A DNA stretch of 64,000 nt from Cryptomeria japonica (taxonomy: Eukaryota > Streptophyta > Pinopsida > Cupressales > Cupressaceae). The stretch is from assembly GCF_030272615.1 (NCBI RefSeq), contig NC_081407.1:269795870-269859869 (forward strand), in the 5' to 3' direction. The notes under the pieces are model-generated. The model made no database searches. It saw only the letters and a list, made by a program, of their open reading frames with translations, and was not told where the DNA came from. Of the stretch, positions 60,711-64,000 are shown in pieces. Both the position numbers and the translations under genes were made by a program. The number at the start of each line of letters is the position of its first letter. Position 1 is the stretch's first letter.

Positions 60711-60804
60711 CAAAAAAAATAAAAGAAGAAATCAATGTAGGGTTACAATCCACCTTAGATGAAAAGTTAGGACTGAGGAGAGTGGAGAACTCTCCGAGTC
60801 ACAA

Positions 60805-63800
60805 ATGAGGATAGTGACATGGAATGCTAGGGGCATGAATTGCCCTAACAAAAGATGTCTCATCAAATCTCAAATTGAGAATTGTGGGGCGGATATCATC
60901 CTAATCCAAGAAACAAAAATCATGGGACAAGAGGATGAGCAACCATTTAAAGGTTGGAAATGTTGGAATTTTTTTGCTTCCTAACCCATTGGTGCATCCG
61001 AAGGGCTGGCTATCCTTTGGAAACCAAATGTGGGAAAGATAGAAGTTTTTTCAACAAAGGAAAATTTCATCCACATTAAAGTAGACTAAACTAAAGGGCC
61101 TTTCCATCTAATTTCAGTCTATGGACTTGCATCAACAACATGGAAGAGGGCAGTTTGGGATAGTATTTCTCTAATTTACAACAAGTTTCCTCAATATCTC
61201 TTTATCCTTGGAGGAGATTTTAATGTTGTGCTCTCTTCAAAGGACAAGATAGGTGGCATCATTCCCCCACAAAAGACCATGCAAGATTTCAATGATTTTG
61301 TCAGTAATATTGCACTAAAAGATTGTTCACCAATAAATGGTTCTTTCACGTGGTCAAACACAAGACATGGGTTTTCACACATTGCAGAACGTCTTGATAG
61401 ATTCTTTGTAAATCCAATTTGGACATCTCTATTTGGAGTTCCTAATTCTAAAATTTTCCCACCAGTAGGATTTGACCACTTTGCACTTCAGATCGAAATC
61501 CCTTTGATCCCTATTCTAAGGAAGGGTATGACAACTTTCAGATTTCAACAGATGTGGTTTAGGGATGCAAATTTCTTGCCTCAACTTCAAGGATGGTGTC
61601 TTTCAGCACCCCAAGGGAGTAGAATGTTTTAGTTTTGCAAGAAGCTTCAATGGATGCAATCAAAGATTAAAGAGTGGAACTCATCAATATTCAAAAATAT
61701 TTTTCTCCTAAAAAACCAGATTGAGAACAACATTAAAGTTTTGAAAGAACACACCACTCAACATGGTATTGATGAAAAGTCATACAAGCATCAAAAAGAT
61801 CTTACCTCATAGTTGCAAGAAGTGTTGGCTAGGGAGGAACTATTCTGGAAATAGAAGTCAAGAGAGACTTGGTTACAAGAAGGTGACATAAATACAAAGT
61901 ATTTTCATGCATCTATGAAAATTAGGAGAGCAACTAACCTTATAACACAAATCAGAAATGAGGTTGGGGAGATTGTTATGGATGATGATAAAATTCAGCA
62001 AGAAGTTGTGTCATTCTTCTCAACTCTATTCACAAATGAGGTTCCAGAGGATAATGGGATAAGAAGAAAATCCCAAGATATTCTTTGACATATCCCCCAC
62101 CTCATATCAAACCAAGATAATTTGCTCCTTATGAAGCTTTTTCATTAGAATAAATTAGGAAGGCAATCTTCTCTATGCATCTAGACAAGGCCTTAGGGCC
62201 AGATGGATTTCTGGTGTTTTTATTCCAAAAATATTGGAGCTTCATGGGATCAAATATTTGGAAAATGGTCGAGGAATCAAGAAAGCATACGGAAATGCTG
62301 AAACAATTTAACACCACATTTATTGTTCTAATTCCTAAGATGACCAATCCTTCTTCCTTTGTTGATTTTAGACCTATCTCACTGTGCAATACAATCTACA
62401 AGATAATCACAAAGGCCATTTCAATTAGATTGGCTTAAGTTATCCCAAAGATCATTTCTAAACAACAGGGAGGTTTTGTTCCAGGGAGGGAGACAATTGA
62501 GGGGGCACTAATTGTTCATGAAGTTATACACTTGAAATTATGACTTACAAATTAGAAGCAATGATGATCAAACTTGATATGTTGAAGGCATATGATAGGG
62601 TGAACTGGAATTTCTTACATCAAGTTCTTATCAGCTTTGGTTTCTCCAAATCATGATGTAGTTGGATCCTCTCTTGCATATTAGGGGCAATATTCTCAGT
62701 GCTTTTGAATGGGAATCTAGTGGATTTTTCTCTTCCTCCCAAGGAGTGAGATAAGGAGATCCTTTATCGCCATCTCTTTTTATCATAATGGCAGAATCTT
62801 TGAGCAGAATGATATTATCCATGCACAAGTCCTTGTCTTGGAGGGGATTCAAATTCCTCAAACACAAATAGTGATCACACATTGTCTATTTGCAGATGAC
62901 AATTTTATTTGGGGAAGCTTCTTCTAGGGAAGCAAAGAAAATCAAAAGAGTTCTTCAGTCATGTAGTGAGGTTTCTGGACAAAAAGTGAGTGAGGCTAAG
63001 TAAGAAGTTTTTTTATTCCATTGCTCACTAATTCTATCAACTAAGTTGATAAACACCTTAGGATTCAAACAAGCAATTTTACCCTGCAAATACTTGGGTG
63101 TCCCAATGTTCTTTGGTGTGAATAGGGGTCAATATTGGGATTCAATTCTCTCCTCCATAAAGAATAAAATGGACTCATGGAAAAATAATTGGTTATCTCT
63201 AGCTAGGAGGATTTTGTTGATCAAAACTGTTCTGACATCCATCCCTAACTATATCATGTTGGTACTTCCCATGCCTACCAAGACAAGAGATGAGCTTGAT
63301 TCCCACCTCAAGAAATTCCTTTGGAAGGGAAATAGAGATCCAAAAAACAAAATTCATTTTTTTTTATAGCATGGGTAAATTTTTGTTTTCCTAAAATCTA
63401 TGGTGGAGCAGGTATTCCAAAATTTGAAGATATAAACATTGCCTTGGGTACTAAGCTGGTATGGAAACTGTATGAGGATACATCCTCAATTTGGGCTTCC
63501 ATTATTAAAGGTAAGCATTTTGAATCAGAGGAACCTGAAAGGATTTTTACACTTTTAGACCCCCCCAAAGGCCCCAAGATGTGGAATTTTCTCATAAGGT
63601 GTAGAGAGTGTTTACTTCCAAATCTATCATGGGTCCTACATGATGGGAGATCAACAAGATTTTGGGAAGATTCATGGAATAGTTACCCACCTATGGACAT
63701 TATTAGGGGTTTGGAAGACATAAAAGTAGTCTTACAATCCAACTAGGGCTATACAGTTAGCAATTACTTTACTATTATACTTGTTAATGGCACGCAAAAG

Positions 63801-64000
63801 GCTAAATGGAAGGATTTTGATCATTTCCCCGTCCATCAACAGTAGAAACATAAGCTGGATACAGAGCTAAAGAAAAGAACGTTCTTCTACAAAGCCACAA
63901 AGGATAAGATTATATGGACACCTTCAAAATCAAGATCCTACACAACCAAGGAGGACTTTAAAGAATTATCTAAGCAAGACTTAAATAAACCATCCAAGAA
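60805..64000 (+). pseudogene. LINE-D ORF2: APE endonuclease and reverse transcriptase (partial, decayed)
   Basis: Starts MRIVTWNARGMNCPNKR at 60805, the canonical APE beginning. Endonuclease landmarks: LIQETK (near 60907), GGDFNVVLS (near 61212) and FDHFALQI for the SDH motif (near 61471). RT landmarks after a shift near 62140: KALGPDGF (62185), FRPISLCN (62360), MLKAYDRVNW (near 62580), GVR*GDPLSPSLF (stop for Q, near 62749) and FADDN in a shifted frame (near 62892). KYLGVPMFFG (63091) and ILLIKTVLTSIPNYIM (63213) mark the thumb. The zf-RVT and any RNase H lie beyond 64000. Confidence 0.85.

Larger units (their letters stand above)
58221..64000 (+). mobile_element. LINE-D: L1-type LINE, cut by the window end
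   Basis: Plus-strand element with ORF1 and ORF2 in the standard order, separated by about 95 nt. The 5' end is near 58221 or somewhat upstream; no TSD can be checked because the 3' end lies outside. It is not a close copy of LINE-A: the proteins differ and ORF1 lacks the knuckle. Confidence 0.82.

Overview
The window reads as intergenic DNA from a large-genome seed plant. It is AT-rich, almost filled with nested and decayed retrotransposons, and has one clearly intact host gene plus one possible terminal exon of another. The element types (copia-like LTRs with a C-rich 3' end, L1-type LINEs with DUF4283 ORF1 and a plant RNase H tail, plant tRNA-iMet primer sites) fit a conifer or other gymnosperm. 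That placement is an inference.

Layout, left to right. 1.0-7.7 kb: a minus-strand Ty3/gypsy element with both LTRs, PBS and PPT, broken by a ~1.05 kb insertion between protease and RT. 7.7-12.0 kb: AT-rich DNA with a duplicated ~200-bp unit and a 317-bp duplication carrying two long (AT)n(AG)n tracts. 12.0-20.06 kb: a minus-strand, essentially full-length L1-type LINE (LINE-A) bounded by a perfect 20-bp target-site duplication. It has ORF1, ORF2 and an unusual third ORF downstream of the RNase H domain. 20.1-29.4 kb: a nest of older pieces: LINE-B (minus), split by a ~2.2 kb solo LTR that holds its own small LINE; LINE-C (plus); a second solo LTR; and a minus-strand copia gag with its 5' LTR, itself carrying a small LINE and a GC-rich hairpin insertion. 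31.4-33.1 kb: an intact single-exon gene for a ubiquitin-like/F-box protein of the SKIP22/FBXO7 type, on the minus strand.

35.24-49.00 kb: a 13.8 kb DNA-transposon-like unit with 30-bp terminal inverted repeats and flanking TCAA. It carries a decayed multi-exon DDE transposase-like gene (plus), a second intron-rich accessory gene (minus), subterminal repeats, and a 1.7 kb array made of inverted words. 49.05-56.0 kb: a plus-strand LTR element with a perfect 5-bp TSD, PBS and PPT. It has no visible protease, integrase or RT; it has a zinc-knuckle gag and a long unknown ORF. 57.2 kb: a possible last exon of an unidentified gene. 58.2-64.0 kb: a plus-strand LINE (LINE-D) running off the window.

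The most interesting material is (i) the large two-gene TIR element, (ii) the third ORF of LINE-A, and (iii) the cargo ORF of the gag-only LTR element, which shares a motif with (ii). All transposon ORFs have stops or frameshifts. Boundaries, TSDs, splice sites and translations were read by eye.
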